Shown: one piece after another, positions 34,050 through 48,253 of the stretch
Layout of the letters: every line of letters begins with the position of its first letter
Position numbering within the stretch: the first letter of the stretch is position 1
Origin: Bacteroidales bacterium
GTDB taxonomy: Bacteria; Bacteroidota; Bacteroidia; Bacteroidales; UBA3663
Direction: 5' to 3'
Assembly: GCA_017618715.1 (NCBI GenBank)
Contig: JAFZTS010000042.1
Span: 1-64,000, forward strand
DNA length: 64,000 nt
The notes under the pieces: generated by a model
Database searches by the model: none
The model's input: only the letters and a program-made list of their open reading frames with translations
What the model was told of the DNA's origin: nothing
Made by a program: the position numbers and the translations under genes

Positions 34050-36800
34050 ATGTCATTTTCAGTTACCCACATCAAGACATGCCTGCTTTTGGCGGGCAGC
34101 ATTGTTCTCGTTTCCTCTTGCCAGGATTACGAGCCATTCACCGAACCGGAAATCAAGAACGTCACCTACAATCGTGAGTTCGAAAAGACTTTCGGCCCTG
34201 TTGATCCCCACCATGATTGGTCGATGGCCACCCGCGTGACAGCAAACATCGACCTTTCTCACGCTCCAGAAGGCACCTACGAGGTGAAGATCTTTTCCGA
34301 GAAGGAAGGTTATCTCTTGACCAAGGCTATCGTCGAAAACTCCGCCACGCTGAGTTTCGATGCCATCAAGGGTGAAACACACGTGCGTATCCTTGCCCGC
34401 AAGACCTCTGCACTCGGCCTCTCTGTCATCAATGCCTACTACCCCATCGTGGATGGTGAGGTAAATACTGCAAAGGAGGGAACGCGCGCCAGCACAGCCG
34501 ACAATTGCCAAACCACTTTGGGAGATCAGATTGACTTGGGAACCAAGATTCAGCAGGGTGTGGCTACTTTCCAATTCATAGCTGCCAATGGAGCAATTGG
34601 CACAGGAAATTTCGTTACCTCTTTGCCCACAAATGACGATATCTATTATATTGCTGCGATTGAAGGACAGGATTATTCGGAAGGCGCTGATGGTCTTTAT
34701 TCGGTTACTCGCAATGGAGCAACATCTCAGATGAACATGCACGAGGTTGGTGAAATAATTAATGCTGGATCTACCTTCCGCTTGTATGAGGCCACAACGA
34801 AAACCGTATATTCTGATGACCAGACTAATTGGAAGCCGGAGTACGATAGTAATCCAAATAAGCAGACGGAATATGAGTATTCTGCACAGCAAGGCAGTTG
34901 GACAGGGCAAAATGTTGATGCCTTACCAACAAATGACAATGTATATTATATTACAACTATCCCAGGTGAAAGCTACAACAATGGGGATAATGGAAAATAT
35001 TCGGTTACATATAATGGCTCTACATCAAACTATAATATGTACGAATTAGCAGACATAATTAGTAAGAGTTATCGTTGCTATGAAGTTACAGGTAGTGGCG
35101 TTTCACTGTCTTACTGGGGTACTCCGGCTTATTATAAGGTTAAACGATACTCTTTGGATGTTGATGGCTATTACATAGCTCCTGGTACTTATGTTTATCC
35201 TGCTTACTATAAACCGACAACTGAAAACGTCACTGTGAAGTGGGCTGGCGACTTCTATTATCTCAATGATGTGTATAAGTCGATAGACAGTGATACTCAA
35301 GTTAAATTCGAGGATCTGCTTCCGCTCGTCAGCTCTTCACATCCAGATCCTATTTTCCACGAGCAAGAAGATAACAGAACCAAGTGGGAAGACGTACTCG
35401 ACTTCAATGTAGAACTGGTGCTCAAAGAAGCTGGCCCCATGACCTACACCTACGTTTTCTATGGCTCTATCTATCACAACATGCTCGGTTACTTCTACTG
35501 GAACGAGACCGAAGGTATGACCGATGCCGAGAAGAGGCAGGCACGCATCAACGCGCCACGCTATGTCCTCATGAACGACACCTATCCCGAAGATGTCCAA
35601 ACTGAGACTGGCAAACCCAATCTTCAATGCTACAATGACCAGAGCGGTGCCAATGCACACACTCCACAAGGCATGTCCATGCCGCAATGGGTTGATTCAG
35701 GTCAAGAAGCCCATGCAGGCCATTATCTGCAGGGCACTACCTATCACATGGTATATTTCGGTGACGACTACAAGCAAGCCGGCAGCTACGAGTTCCCTGC
35801 AGGTCTGCATGTGGCATTCTTCCTACTCACCAAGGCCACAGATGGCGGTTCTTACCAGAACAACAAGGGTACTGGTCTGTTCTACTCCATCAAGGACATG
35901 AACAACGACCAGGAAATCATGGAAGATGCCCAGGGCAACAAGACCATTCTCAATGACAAGAAATGGTGGGCAGCGGAGAACGCACAAGGCGAGTGGGATC
36001 CGTCCCAAGAGCGCCCCAACGAAGGTGAAGTGGCTGCTGTGTTCTACAGCTACAAGGGCAACATGGTGCTTGGTTTCGAGGATGACGTCGATAAGGACGA
36101 GAACGATATGCTCTTCCTTATCTCTGCTCCCGTTGAGCCTCCTGTTGAGCTCACCACCGAAGAGGAGAACACTTGGATTGTGGCTTGCGAAGACCTTGGC
36201 GGCACCTACGACTACGACTTCAACGACCTCGTCTTTGAAGTGGGTCTCCATACTACGACCACAACAACCACAACGACCGAGGGGAACCAGAGCTCATCGA
36301 CTGTCTCATTCTCAACCAATGTGTACTTACGTCCATTGGCCGCCGGCGGCACACTGCCTGCCCACATCTATCTTGGCGAGCAGGACCTTGGCGAAATACA
36401 CGGTCTGCTGAGCTCGGGAGCTTCCACCAGTACTCCTATCAATGTTGGGCCGAAAGGTATATCCGTCACTCTGACCACTGATTCGATTCCAGTGGATACT
36501 GGAGAAGAAGTATATGCCGATATCAATGCCGTACTCGAAGACATCAAGATCGTGGTCACCAACGAGGGCGATAAAGATGCCTCCGAGATCACCTTCCCGA
36601 ACTATGTGACCACCGCCACAGCTCCGCAGATGCTATTGTTGCCCAAGGGTTGGGACTGGCCAAGCGAACAAACTTGTATCTACGATGTTTATCCATTGTT
36701 CGAGCAGTGGGCAGCTGATAAGACGAAGAACGGATGGATTGAAGACCCTGATACCAACAATATCACATCCAGTTACTACATAGTCAATCCATTCAAATAA
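34050..36800 (+). CDS. LruC-domain (DUF4842) surface lipoprotein, paralogue 3 (divergent)
   Basis: 916 residues. The lipobox region is IVLVSSC, followed by QDYEPFTEPE, matching paralogues 1 and 2; then FGPVDPHHDWSMATRV. Residues about 186-350 are unique to this copy and contain two similar units beginning LPTNDDIYYIAAIEG and LPTNDNVYYITTIPG. The C-terminal half has the LruC signature (CEDLGGTYDYDFNDLVFEV) and a Thr-rich loop. The BIG2-like domain is absent. The DNA of the unique part (about 34,600-35,280) is visibly richer in A/T than the flanks, hinting at separate origin. A surface function is inferred. Confidence 0.78.
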   Translation: MSFSVTHIKTCLLLAGSIVLVSSCQDYEPFTEPEIKNVTYNREFEKTFGPVDPHHDWSMATRVTANIDLSHAPEGTYEVKIFSEKEGYLLTKAIVENSATLSFDAIKGETHVRILARKTSALGLSVINAYYPIVDGEVNTAKEGTRASTADNCQTTLGDQIDLGTKIQQGVATFQFIAANGAIGTGNFVTSLPTNDDIYYIAAIEGQDYSEGADGLYSVTRNGATSQMNMHEVGEIINAGSTFRLYEATTKTVYSDDQTNWKPEYDSNPNKQTEYEYSAQQGSWTGQNVDALPTNDNVYYITTIPGESYNNGDNGKYSVTYNGSTSNYNMYELADIISKSYRCYEVTGSGVSLSYWGTPAYYKVKRYSLDVDGYYIAPGTYVYPAYYKPTTENVTVKWAGDFYYLNDVYKSIDSDTQVKFEDLLPLVSSSHPDPIFHEQEDNRTKWEDVLDFNVELVLKEAGPMTYTYVFYGSIYHNMLGYFYWNETEGMTDAEKRQARINAPRYVLMNDTYPEDVQTETGKPNLQCYNDQSGANAHTPQGMSMPQWVDSGQEAHAGHYLQGTTYHMVYFGDDYKQAGSYEFPAGLHVAFFLLTKATDGGSYQNNKGTGLFYSIKDMNNDQEIMEDAQGNKTILNDKKWWAAENAQGEWDPSQERPNEGEVAAVFYSYKGNMVLGFEDDVDKDENDMLFLISAPVEPPVELTTEEENTWIVACEDLGGTYDYDFNDLVFEVGLHTTTTTTTTTEGNQSSSTVSFSTNVYLRPLAAGGTLPAHIYLGEQDLGEIHGLLSSGASTSTPINVGPKGISVTLTTDSIPVDTGEEVYADINAVLEDIKIVVTNEGDKDASEITFPNYVTTATAPQMLLLPKGWDWPSEQTCIYDVYPLFEQWAADKTKNGWIEDPDTNNITSSYYIVNPFK

Positions 36801-36832
36801 GTCGCACAATCTGAATTCACTATTACATATTC

Positions 36833-36872
36833 AAGGGCCGCAATCCTCAGTTTAGATTGCGGCCCTTTTCAT
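36833..36872 (+). terminator. Terminator of lipoprotein paralogue 3
   Basis: AAGGGCCGCAATC (36833-36845) pairs with GATTGCGGCCCTT (36855-36867), followed by TTC. It also faces element copy 3 transcribed from the opposite side. Confidence 0.85.
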
Positions 36873-36937
36873 TTCTGTATGCCGTTATTGAATAATTATG
36901 AATGGCAGCAGAAAATTGCTTACGCAAAAAATAATGC

Positions 36938-37116
36938 TCATCCCAATGTAACCTTAGAGCCGGATGGATTTTCTGCACGAAGTGCAATTTTTTGCAGGTA
37001 TTGGACCTGCTCATTTTCCGGCAGAAACAACCAGGCCATTGGGCCGAGGTTGTCTGTCATTTTCACCTCCTTTTACTTGTTATAACTCGTCTTAGTTTTC
37101 GTTTCTAACTAAATGG
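36938..37116 (-). ncRNA. Structured repeat element, copy 3 (autonomous unit)
   Basis: Minus strand: conserved leader, GGAGGTG (37070-37064), AAA, ATG (37060-37058), hairpin A (37058-37020; ACAACC pairing GGTTGT), hairpin B (37010-36994; GCAGGT pairing ACCTGC) and hairpin C (36986-36974; TGCAC pairing GTGCA). A 40-residue frame (MTDNLGPMAWLF...) runs to TGA at 36938. No gene lies downstream on this strand before the facing terminator, so this copy is an independent transcript. Pairing is kept although the stem bases differ from copies 1 and 2. The short peptide, if made, is not conserved in sequence except for KIALRA shared with copy 1. Confidence 0.6.
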
Positions 37117-37122
37117 ACGCTG

Positions 37123-37152
37123 CAAATATACTAAAACTTTAAGAAATGGCAA
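37123..37152 (-). promoter_or_regulatory. Promoter of element copy 3
   Basis: Minus-strand TATATTTG (37123-37130) and TTG (37150-37152), 19 bases apart. The distance from the -7 box to the element's ATG is the same as in copy 1 to within one base. Confidence 0.75.
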
Positions 37153-37285
37153 ATATTTACTATAAGAAATGGCGACATTACAATTTGAGGTAATAATATT
37201 CTCCTCTGGCATGGTGTCGAACTGGCGGTGGCTGAAGAACTCTGAGCTGCTCGGATCTCCCCCTGTGCGGGTCTCCATTATAATC

Positions 37286-37325
37286 AAGGGCCGCAATCCT
37301 CAGTACGGATTGCGGCCCTTGCTTT
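37286..37325 (-). terminator. Hairpin terminator downstream of rpoC
   Basis: AAGGGCCGCAATCC (37286-37299) pairs with GGATTGCGGCCCTT (37307-37320), 22 bases past the rpoC stop. The T-tract is better on the plus strand, so it may act in both directions. No plus-strand gene ends here. The rest of 37,153-37,285 shows nothing recognisable. Confidence 0.7.
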
Positions 37326-37341
37326 TATGAATGGAGTTTGT

Positions 37342-41637
<4,296 letters not shown>

Positions 41638-41658
41638 ATTGTATTTGACTATTATGAA

Positions 41659-44600
41659 TTATTCAATCTTGATGCTTAAGCAGAGACCCTTGAGCTCGTG
41701 GAGGAGCACGTTGAGAGACTCTGGGAGTCCTGGTGTCGGCATATTGTCACCCTTGACAATGGCCTCGTAGGTCTTGCTGCGGCCCGTGACATCGTCCGAC
41801 TTGACGGTGAGAATCTCCTGGAGAGTATGAGCAGCGCCGAAAGCTTCGAGCGCCCAAACTTCCATCTCGCCGAAACGCTGGCCACCGAACTGTGCCTTAC
41901 CACCAAGAGGTTGCTGGGTGATGAGTGAGTATGGGCCAATGGAACGTGCATGCATCTTGTCCTCAACCATGTGACCAAGCTTGAGCATGTAGGTGACACC
42001 TACGGTAGCCTCCTGGTCGAATGGTTCACCCGTGCCACCATCATAGAGCTGCGTCTTGCCATAGCGTGGAAGACCGGCCTTGTCGGTCCAGGCGTTGAGT
42101 TCGTCGAGGCTTGCACCGTCGAAAATCGGGGTGGCGAAGTGCTCGCCTAGCTGATATCCTGCCCATCCGAGTACGGCCTCGAAAATCTGGCCGAGGTTCA
42201 TACGGGAAGGCACGCCAAGCGGGTTGAGCACGATATCTACCGGACGACCGTCAGCTGTGAACGGCATATCCTCGTCGCGCACGACCTTCGAAACGATACC
42301 CTTGTTTCCGTGACGACCAGCCATCTTATCGCCCACGCCGATCTTGCGCTTCTTGGCGATATAGACCTTGGCAAGCTTGATGATGCCTGTGGGCAGTTCG
42401 TCGCCAATGCTCATGTCGTACTTGCGGCGCTGGAGCTTGGCGTTGATGTCCTTGCTCTTGCGGAGGTAGTTCATGACAGTGGCCTTGATGAGCTCGTTGG
42501 CATGCTCGTCTTCGGTCCAATTCTGGAGGGTTACCGAACGATAGTCGATGTTGTTGAGTATTTCTGCGGTGAAGGGCTGTCCCTTGGCAACGATGTCGAT
42601 GTTCATGAAGTCCTTGACACCCTGCGACTCCTTGCCTTCGGTCAGTTTGAGAAGCTTTTCGACGAGGAGCTTCAAGAGGGCATCCTGCTGGTCCTGATAC
42701 TCCTGTTCGAGCAGGGGCATCATGGCCTTCTCAGCCTTCCTGACATTGCGGTCCTTGCTGGCGCGGCTGTAAAGAGCGGTGTCGATGACAACGCCGTGGA
42801 GCGAAGGATTGGCCTTGAGCGAAGCGTCCTTGACATCTCCTGCCTTGTCGCCGAAGATGGCGCGAAGCAACTTCTCTTCAGGAGTCGGGTCAGACTCGCC
42901 CTTGGGGGTGATCTTGCCGATCATGATATCACCGGGCTCGATCATGGCGCCGACACGTACGATGCCGCGCTCGTCGAGATCCTTGGTTGCATCCTCGCTG
43001 ACATTGGGAATATCGCTGGTGAGTTCCTCAAGACCGCGCTTGGTCTCGCGTACCTCAAGCGTATATTCATCCACATGCACTGAGGTCAGGATATCCTCAC
43101 GAACGATGCGCTCCGAAAGGACGATGGCATCCTCGTAGTTGTATCCCTTCCAAGGCATGTATGCCACCTTGAGGTTCTTGCCGATGGCCAACTCGCCGCG
43201 CTCGGTGGAATAGCCTTTGGTAAGGATTTCACCCTTCTTCACACGCTGACCCTTGACGCAGGCTGGCTGCAGGTCGTAGGTGGTCGATTGGTTGGTCTTG
43301 CGCCACTTGGGCAGGAAGTATTCCTTGACGGGCTCATCGAACGAGCAGAACTCCTCCTCGGGCGTACGGTCGTAACGAATACGAATCACAGTAGCATCGA
43401 CGAAGATTACCTTGCCATTGCCCTCGGCGATGATCTGAGTGCGGCTGTCGCGGATGAGCTGCTCCTCTATACCGGTACCGACGATTGGAGCTTCGCAAGT
43501 CATCAGAGGCACAGCCTGACGCATCATGTTGGAACCCATGAGTGCGCGGTGGGCATCGTCATGCTCGAGGAATGGGATAAGGGCGGCTGCGATGGATGCA
43601 ATCTGGTTGGGAGCCACGTCACAGAGGGCTACCTCGGTGGGCAGCACCTTGGGGAAGTCGGCACCCTCGCGCACGATAACGCCCTTGTCGAGGAGCTTGC
43701 CGTGCTTGTCCATACGCGCGGTGGATTGAGCAATGTATTTGCCCTCTTCGGCCTCGGCCGACATCCATTCTACGCCTTCGTCACTCAGATCGACGACACC
43801 GTTCTCGACCTTGCGATAAGGGGTCTCGATGAAACCGAGGTCATTCACCTTGGCATAAACGCACATCGAGGAGATAAGTCCGATGTTAGGACCTTCGGGC
43901 GACTCGATAGGACAGAGACGACCATAGTGGGTGTAGTGTACGTCACGCACCTCGAAGCCGGCACGCTCACGCGACAGACCGCCAGGGCCAAGGGCCGACA
44001 TACGGCGCTTGTGGGTGATCTCGGCAAGCGGGTTTGTCTGATCCATGAACTGGCTCAGGGCATTGGTGCCGAAATACGAATTGATGACGCTGGAGATGGT
44101 CTTGGCGTTGATGAGGTCAACGGGCGAGAAATCTTCGTTGTCACGAACGTTCATACGCTCGCGGATGGTGCGGCTCATACGGTTCAAACCAATGGCGAAC
44201 TGGTTGTAGAGCTGCTCGCCCACGGTGCGAACGCGACGATTGGAAAGGTGGTCAATATCATCGACATCGGCCTTCGAGTTGATGAGCTCGATGAGGTACT
44301 TGATGATGGAGATGATATCCTCACGGGTGAGAACGCGGGTCTCGATGGGGGTCGAAAGACCGAACTTCTTGTTGATACGATAGCGGCCAACCTCACCGAG
44401 GTCATAGCGCTTGTCGCTGAAGAAGAGGTTCTGAATCACTTCGCGTGCTGATGTATCATCGGCGGGCTCGGCGTTGCGGAGCTGGCGGTAGATGTACACG
44501 ACGGCCTCCTTCTCGGAGTTTGTGGGGTCGCGCTGCAGCGAGTTGTAGATGATGGCGAAATCGTCAAGCTTGGCATCCTCACGCTGGAGGAGCACCGTCT

Positions 44601-45480
44601 CGGCGCCGCTTTCGAGAATCTTCTCGATGTTCTCGTCATCGAGAATGGCTTCGCGCTCGACGATGACCTTGTTGCGCTCGATGGTTACGACTTCGCCGGT
44701 ATCCTCGTCGGCGAAATCCTCCACCCATGACTCGAGGACACGTGCAGCCAGCTTGCGACCTCTGGCCGCGAACATGGTCTGCTCGTTCACCTCAACGGTT
44801 TCGGCGAGGTTGAAGATCTGAAGAATGTCCTTGTCGCTCTCGTAACCGATGGCACGAAGCAGAGTGGTCACGGGCAATTTCTTCTTGCGGTCGATGTAGG
44901 CAAACATGACATTGTTGATGTCGGTTGCGAACTCGATCCACGAACCCTTGAACGGGATGATACGGGCTGAATAGAGTTTTGTTCCGTTGCTGTGGAGACT
45001 CTGACCGAAGAAGACACCGGGCGAACGATGCAACTGGCTCACCACGACGCGCTCGGCACCGTTGATGACGAAGGTGCCCTGGGGTGTCATATAAGGAATC
45101 TGACCAAGATATACATCGGTAACCTTGGTGGTGAAATCCTCATGATCAGGATCGGTACAGTAGAGTTTCAACTTGGCCTTGAGTGCCACGTTGAAGGTCA
45201 AACCACGAAGCAGACACTCCTCGATGGAATAACGGGGAGGATCAACGTAGTAGTCGAGAAACTCCAACACATAGTTGTTACGAGTGTCGGCAATGGGGAA
45301 ATTCTCGGCGAAAACCTTGAAAAGGCCCTCCTTCTTGCGATCCTCGGGCGGGGTGTCGAGCTGCAGGAAGTCTTGGAACGACTTGAGCTGGATGTCGAGG
45401 AAATCGGGATAGGCCAGAGGAGCCTTCGTGGATGAGAAGTTTACTCTCGGTTTTCTTGTTCCAGAAACAGTTTTTGTCAT
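41659..45480 (-). CDS. rpoB: DNA-directed RNA polymerase subunit beta
   Basis: 1273 residues. Visible features include [11 protein letters not shown], the rifampicin-pocket segment [45 protein letters not shown], and the C-terminal clamp-binding part [23 protein letters not shown]. The rifampicin-pocket segment carries no residue I would flag as a resistance change. Together with beta' it forms the polymerase active centre. It is separated from rplL by 348 bases that include a strong hairpin terminator. Confidence 0.98.
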   Translation of the reverse strand: MTKTVSGTRKPRVNFSSTKAPLAYPDFLDIQLKSFQDFLQLDTPPEDRKKEGLFKVFAENFPIADTRNNYVLEFLDYYVDPPRYSIEECLLRGLTFNVALKAKLKLYCTDPDHEDFTTKVTDVYLGQIPYMTPQGTFVINGAERVVVSQLHRSPGVFFGQSLHSNGTKLYSARIIPFKGSWIEFATDINNVMFAYIDRKKKLPVTTLLRAIGYESDKDILQIFNLAETVEVNEQTMFAARGRKLAARVLESWVEDFADEDTGEVVTIERNKVIVEREAILDDENIEKILESGAETVLLQREDAKLDDFAIIYNSLQRDPTNSEKEAVVYIYRQLRNAEPADDTSAREVIQNLFFSDKRYDLGEVGRYRINKKFGLSTPIETRVLTREDIISIIKYLIELINSKADVDDIDHLSNRRVRTVGEQLYNQFAIGLNRMSRTIRERMNVRDNEDFSPVDLINAKTISSVINSYFGTNALSQFMDQTNPLAEITHKRRMSALGPGGLSRERAGFEVRDVHYTHYGRLCPIESPEGPNIGLISSMCVYAKVNDLGFIETPYRKVENGVVDLSDEGVEWMSAEAEEGKYIAQSTARMDKHGKLLDKGVIVREGADFPKVLPTEVALCDVAPNQIASIAAALIPFLEHDDAHRALMGSNMMRQAVPLMTCEAPIVGTGIEEQLIRDSRTQIIAEGNGKVIFVDATVIRIRYDRTPEEEFCSFDEPVKEYFLPKWRKTNQSTTYDLQPACVKGQRVKKGEILTKGYSTERGELAIGKNLKVAYMPWKGYNYEDAIVLSERIVREDILTSVHVDEYTLEVRETKRGLEELTSDIPNVSEDATKDLDERGIVRVGAMIEPGDIMIGKITPKGESDPTPEEKLLRAIFGDKAGDVKDASLKANPSLHGVVIDTALYSRASKDRNVRKAEKAMMPLLEQEYQDQQDALLKLLVEKLLKLTEGKESQGVKDFMNIDIVAKGQPFTAEILNNIDYRSVTLQNWTEDEHANELIKATVMNYLRKSKDINAKLQRRKYDMSIGDELPTGIIKLAKVYIAKKRKIGVGDKMAGRHGNKGIVSKVVRDEDMPFTADGRPVDIVLNPLGVPSRMNLGQIFEAVLGWAGYQLGEHFATPIFDGASLDELNAWTDKAGLPRYGKTQLYDGGTGEPFDQEATVGVTYMLKLGHMVEDKMHARSIGPYSLITQQPLGGKAQFGGQRFGEMEVWALEAFGAAHTLQEILTVKSDDVTGRSKTYEAIVKGDNMPTPGLPESLNVLLHELKGLCLSIKIE

Positions 45481-45763
45481 ATTTTGTGACTATAATTTGG
45501 AATTTCCTGCCTGGAGGAAGCAACAGGATGCTGCTAAAGCAGGAACGGTGATTTTCCGTCGAAAATTGGAAGCCGTGAATTACAAAAATCGAAACTATTT
45601 TTCAAAACAGCAGACCTATAGACACGGCAAAAAAGGACGCGATGGCGTGCCCTTTCGAACTTTTTTGCAGAATGTTTTGTCATTCCAACCCCGAAACTCG
45701 GTAGAAGCCGGTCGCTCCGAGGAAAAAGAAAAATGCTTGTTTGAACTTTTCCGTCCAAAACGT

Positions 45764-45806
45764 AAAAAGGGTTTAGGTCCCCCTTTTGATGGAAAGGACC
45801 TAAACC
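45764..45806 (-). terminator. Perfect 11-bp terminator/attenuator between rplL and rpoB
   Basis: GGTTTAGGTCC (45770-45780) is fully complementary to 45796-45806. On the minus strand the stem is followed by CTTTTTACG. It lies 22 bases past the rplL stop. Of the 348-base gap, the remaining part up to rpoB (45,481-45,763) shows no canonical TAnnTTTG promoter that I can find. Confidence 0.85.
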
Positions 45807-45828
45807 TATGGGTGATGCGAGATCAAAA

Positions 45829-46203
45829 TTACTTGAGCTCAACAACAGCGCCAACACCCTCAAGAGTCTTCTTGAGAGCCTCAGCCTCGGCCTTTGGAAG
45901 AGCCTCCTTAACGGTGCTGGGAGCGCCATCAACGAGTTCCTTAGCCTCCTTCAGACCAAGACCACAAGCCTCCTTAACGGCCTTAACGACCTGGAGCTTC
46001 TGGGCACCAGCCTCCTTGAGGACAACGTCGAAGTTGGTCTTCTCCTCAACAACGGGAGCTTCAGCTGCAGGACCAGCAGCAACAGCAACAGCTGCAGCAG
46101 CGGGCTCAATACCATACTCTTCCTTCAAAATCTGTGCGAGTTCGTTTACTTCCTTAACGGTGAGGTTAACCAACTCCTCTGCAAGTTTTTTCAAATCTGC
46201 CAT
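45829..46203 (-). CDS. rplL: 50S ribosomal protein L7/L12
   Basis: 124 residues. N-terminal dimerisation helices ([23 protein letters not shown]), an Ala-rich hinge ([13 protein letters not shown]), and the conserved C-terminal domain [38 protein letters not shown] that recruits translation GTPases. It is the last gene of the rplJL pair, followed by a terminator that probably sets the ratio of L12 to polymerase subunits. Confidence 0.97.
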   Translation of the reverse strand: MADLKKLAEELVNLTVKEVNELAQILKEEYGIEPAAAAVAVAAGPAAEAPVVEEKTNFDVVLKEAGAQKLQVVKAVKEACGLGLKEAKELVDGAPSTVKEALPKAEAEALKKTLEGVGAVVELK

Positions 46204-46310
46204 AATTGTAATTTTTAAAATATTATAATTTTATTGATTAATTGCATGTTGTCGGCCAGAAATGTTATGCAGCCCTGACGAGCGTGCTCGGATCCCAGCC
46301 GGTAATCCGA

Positions 46311-46829
46311 TTACTCTGGACGCTCGCCCAGGGTCTTGAGCACACCATGAATGGTGCCAGCGCCGCTCTGCAGGGCAGAGAGCACGTTCTTTGCAGGAGA
46401 CTGCAGAAGAGCGATAACGTCGGCGATGAGCTCGTTCTTGCTCTTGATGGCCACGAGTGCCTCGAGCTGGTCTGCACCGAAGCAGCCTTCCTCGACGTAT
46501 GCACCCTTGAGCGCAACGATCTGTTCCTTCTTGTTCAGGGTCTTGATGAGCTTGGCGGGCACGTTACCGGTGTTGCAGAACATGATAGCACTGGTACCCT
46601 TGAAAGCCTTCGCAATGGATGATACATCGATACCCTTCTTCTCAAGAGCCTTGATGAAGAGCTTGTTCTTTACCATCACAAGCTTCACATCCTGCTTGAA
46701 GCACTCGCGACGCAGCGCGCTTGTCTTAGCAGCATCGAGACCCTCGATATTGGTTACATAGAAGTGAGCATAGTCTGAGATGAGACCTTCGAGCTTCTCA
46801 ATATTGAGGACTTTATCTTCTTTCTTCAT
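46311..46829 (-). CDS. rplJ: 50S ribosomal protein L10
   Basis: 172 residues. The RNA-binding N-terminal domain contains FYVTNIEGLDAAKTSALRREC and VVKNKLFIKALE-like segments (MVKNKLFIKALEKKGID). The C-terminal helix, LLQSPAKNVLSALQSGAGTI, anchors L7/L12 dimers. It forms the base of the stalk on 23S rRNA. The order rplA-rplJ-rplL is as expected. A 107-base gap separates it from rplL. Confidence 0.96.
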   Translation of the reverse strand: MKKEDKVLNIEKLEGLISDYAHFYVTNIEGLDAAKTSALRRECFKQDVKLVMVKNKLFIKALEKKGIDVSSIAKAFKGTSAIMFCNTGNVPAKLIKTLNKKEQIVALKGAYVEEGCFGADQLEALVAIKSKNELIADVIALLQSPAKNVLSALQSGAGTIHGVLKTLGERPE

Positions 46830-46915
46830 AATTGTTGAATTGTTTCAGTTTGGTCCCAGTCGATGGGTAGCCAGACTGGATAGATAAATCTTATACCGGG
46901 ATGAACCCGAAGTTT

Positions 46916-47611
46916 TTACTCGTCGATAGACTTAGTGTCAACCTTGATGCCAGGACTCATGGTGCTGGACACGAAGATGGACTTGATATAAGTACCCTTG
47001 GCGGTAGCTGGCTTGAGCTTGATGATGGTCTGGATGAACTCCTTGGCATTCTCCTTGAGCATTTGAGGAGTGAAGCTTACCTTACCGATAGAGGTATGCA
47101 CGATACCACCCTTGTCAACCTTGAAGTCAATCTTGCCCTGCTTCACCTCCTTGACAGCCTTGGCAACGTCCATAGTAACGGTGCCGGACTTGGGGTTTGG
47201 CATCAGGCCACGAGGACCGAGGATACGGCCGAGAGGGCCAAGCTTGCCCATGCAAGCGGGCTGGGTGATGATGACATCAACGTCGGTCCAGCCTTCCTTG
47301 ATCTTCTGGATGTACTCATCAAGACCAACATAGTCGGCGCCTGCTGCCTGAGCGGCGGCCTCCTGGTCGGGGGTACAGAGAGCGAGCACGCGAACAACCT
47401 TACCCGTACCGTTAGGCAGGGAAGCAGTGCCACGTACCATCTGATTAGCCTTGCGAGGATCGACACCAAGACGGATGTCGATATCGACAGAGGCGTCGAA
47501 TTTCGTATAAGTGATCTCCTTTACGAGAGCTGTAGCCTCAGAGAGAGTGTAAGCCTTACCTGCTTCAATCTTAGCAGCGGCGGCCTTCTGATTCTTAGTA
47601 AGTTTTGCCAT
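46916..47611 (-). CDS. rplA: 50S ribosomal protein L1
   Basis: 231 residues. It shows [23 protein letters not shown], the conserved [16 protein letters not shown] signature and [15 protein letters not shown]1 binds the mobile L1 stalk of 23S rRNA and, in many bacteria, its own message as a translational repressor. It starts 22 bases after rplK ends, in the usual rplK-rplA pair. Confidence 0.97.
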   Translation of the reverse strand: MAKLTKNQKAAAAKIEAGKAYTLSEATALVKEITYTKFDASVDIDIRLGVDPRKANQMVRGTASLPNGTGKVVRVLALCTPDQEAAAQAAGADYVGLDEYIQKIKEGWTDVDVIITQPACMGKLGPLGRILGPRGLMPNPKSGTVTMDVAKAVKEVKQGKIDFKVDKGGIVHTSIGKVSFTPQMLKENAKEFIQTIIKLKPATAKGTYIKSIFVSSTMSPGIKVDTKSIDE

Positions 47612-47633
47612 TGTTAGTTTGAAGTGTTAAGGT

Positions 47634-48074
47634 TTATAACTGTGGCTTCTCGCCGGTTACGGTGATACCCATGCTGCGAGCTGTGCCAGCAATGACTTTC
47701 ATAGCTGACTCAACGGTGAAGCAATTAAGGTCGGGGAGCTTGTCTTCGGCAATAGCCTTGATCTGATCCCATGTAACAGAACCCACCTTCTTGCGGTTAG
47801 GCTCAGCAGAACCGCCCTTGATCTTGGCGGCCTCGAGGAGTTGGACAGCTGCGGGTGGAGTCTTCACCACGAAATCGTAAGACTTGTCGGTGTAATAGGT
47901 GATCACCACGGGAAGCACCTTACCGGCCTTGTCCTGCGTACGAGCATTGAACTCCTTGCAGAAGGCCATGATGTTGATACCCTTAGAACCAAGGGCAGGG
48001 CCTACTGGAGGTGCCGGATTTGCTGCACCACCTTTGATCTGCAATTTGATCTGTCCAGCAATTTCTTTTGCCAT
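47634..48074 (-). CDS. rplK: 50S ribosomal protein L11
   Basis: 146 residues. It starts [43 protein letters not shown], the conserved N-terminal domain that contacts the GTPase-associated centre, followed by the rRNA-binding C-terminal domain ([20 protein letters not shown]). It is the first gene of rplK-rplA. The 180-base gap to nusG can form a hairpin (48095-48137). Confidence 0.97.
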   Translation of the reverse strand: MAKEIAGQIKLQIKGGAANPAPPVGPALGSKGINIMAFCKEFNARTQDKAGKVLPVVITYYTDKSYDFVVKTPPAAVQLLEAAKIKGGSAEPNRKKVGSVTWDQIKAIAEDKLPDLNCFTVESAMKVIAGTARSMGITVTGEKPQL

Positions 48075-48094
48075 TGTGGAATAAATAGTTTTGT

Positions 48095-48137
48095 GCCAGC
48101 GTCGCTACAGACGTCTTTCGACTCGCGACACTCTGGC
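48095..48137 (-). promoter_or_regulatory. Possible structured leader upstream of rplK
   Basis: GCCAG (48095-48099) and TCGC (48102-48105) can pair with CTGGC (48133-48137) and GCGA (48125-48128). It lies 21 bases upstream of the rplK start. Such leaders are often bound by L1 for feedback control; that is inference only here. Confidence 0.3.
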
Positions 48138-48253
48138 GGTTAATATTTGTCTGAATCAGTCAAACGGGATTGCTTCTCTTCCAGCGTAACAAGACTGCTC
48201 ACGCAGCTGCCAGGCTCATCTGGCTCTGGAACCAGTACAAACTCCCTTCTGAA

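Noticed and set aside
43900..44200. Rifampicin-resistance change in rpoB
   Set aside because: The rifampicin-pocket segment reads as a normal sensitive-type sequence.
43288..44451. 387-codon plus-strand ORF
   Set aside because: Antisense to rpoB with no family features.
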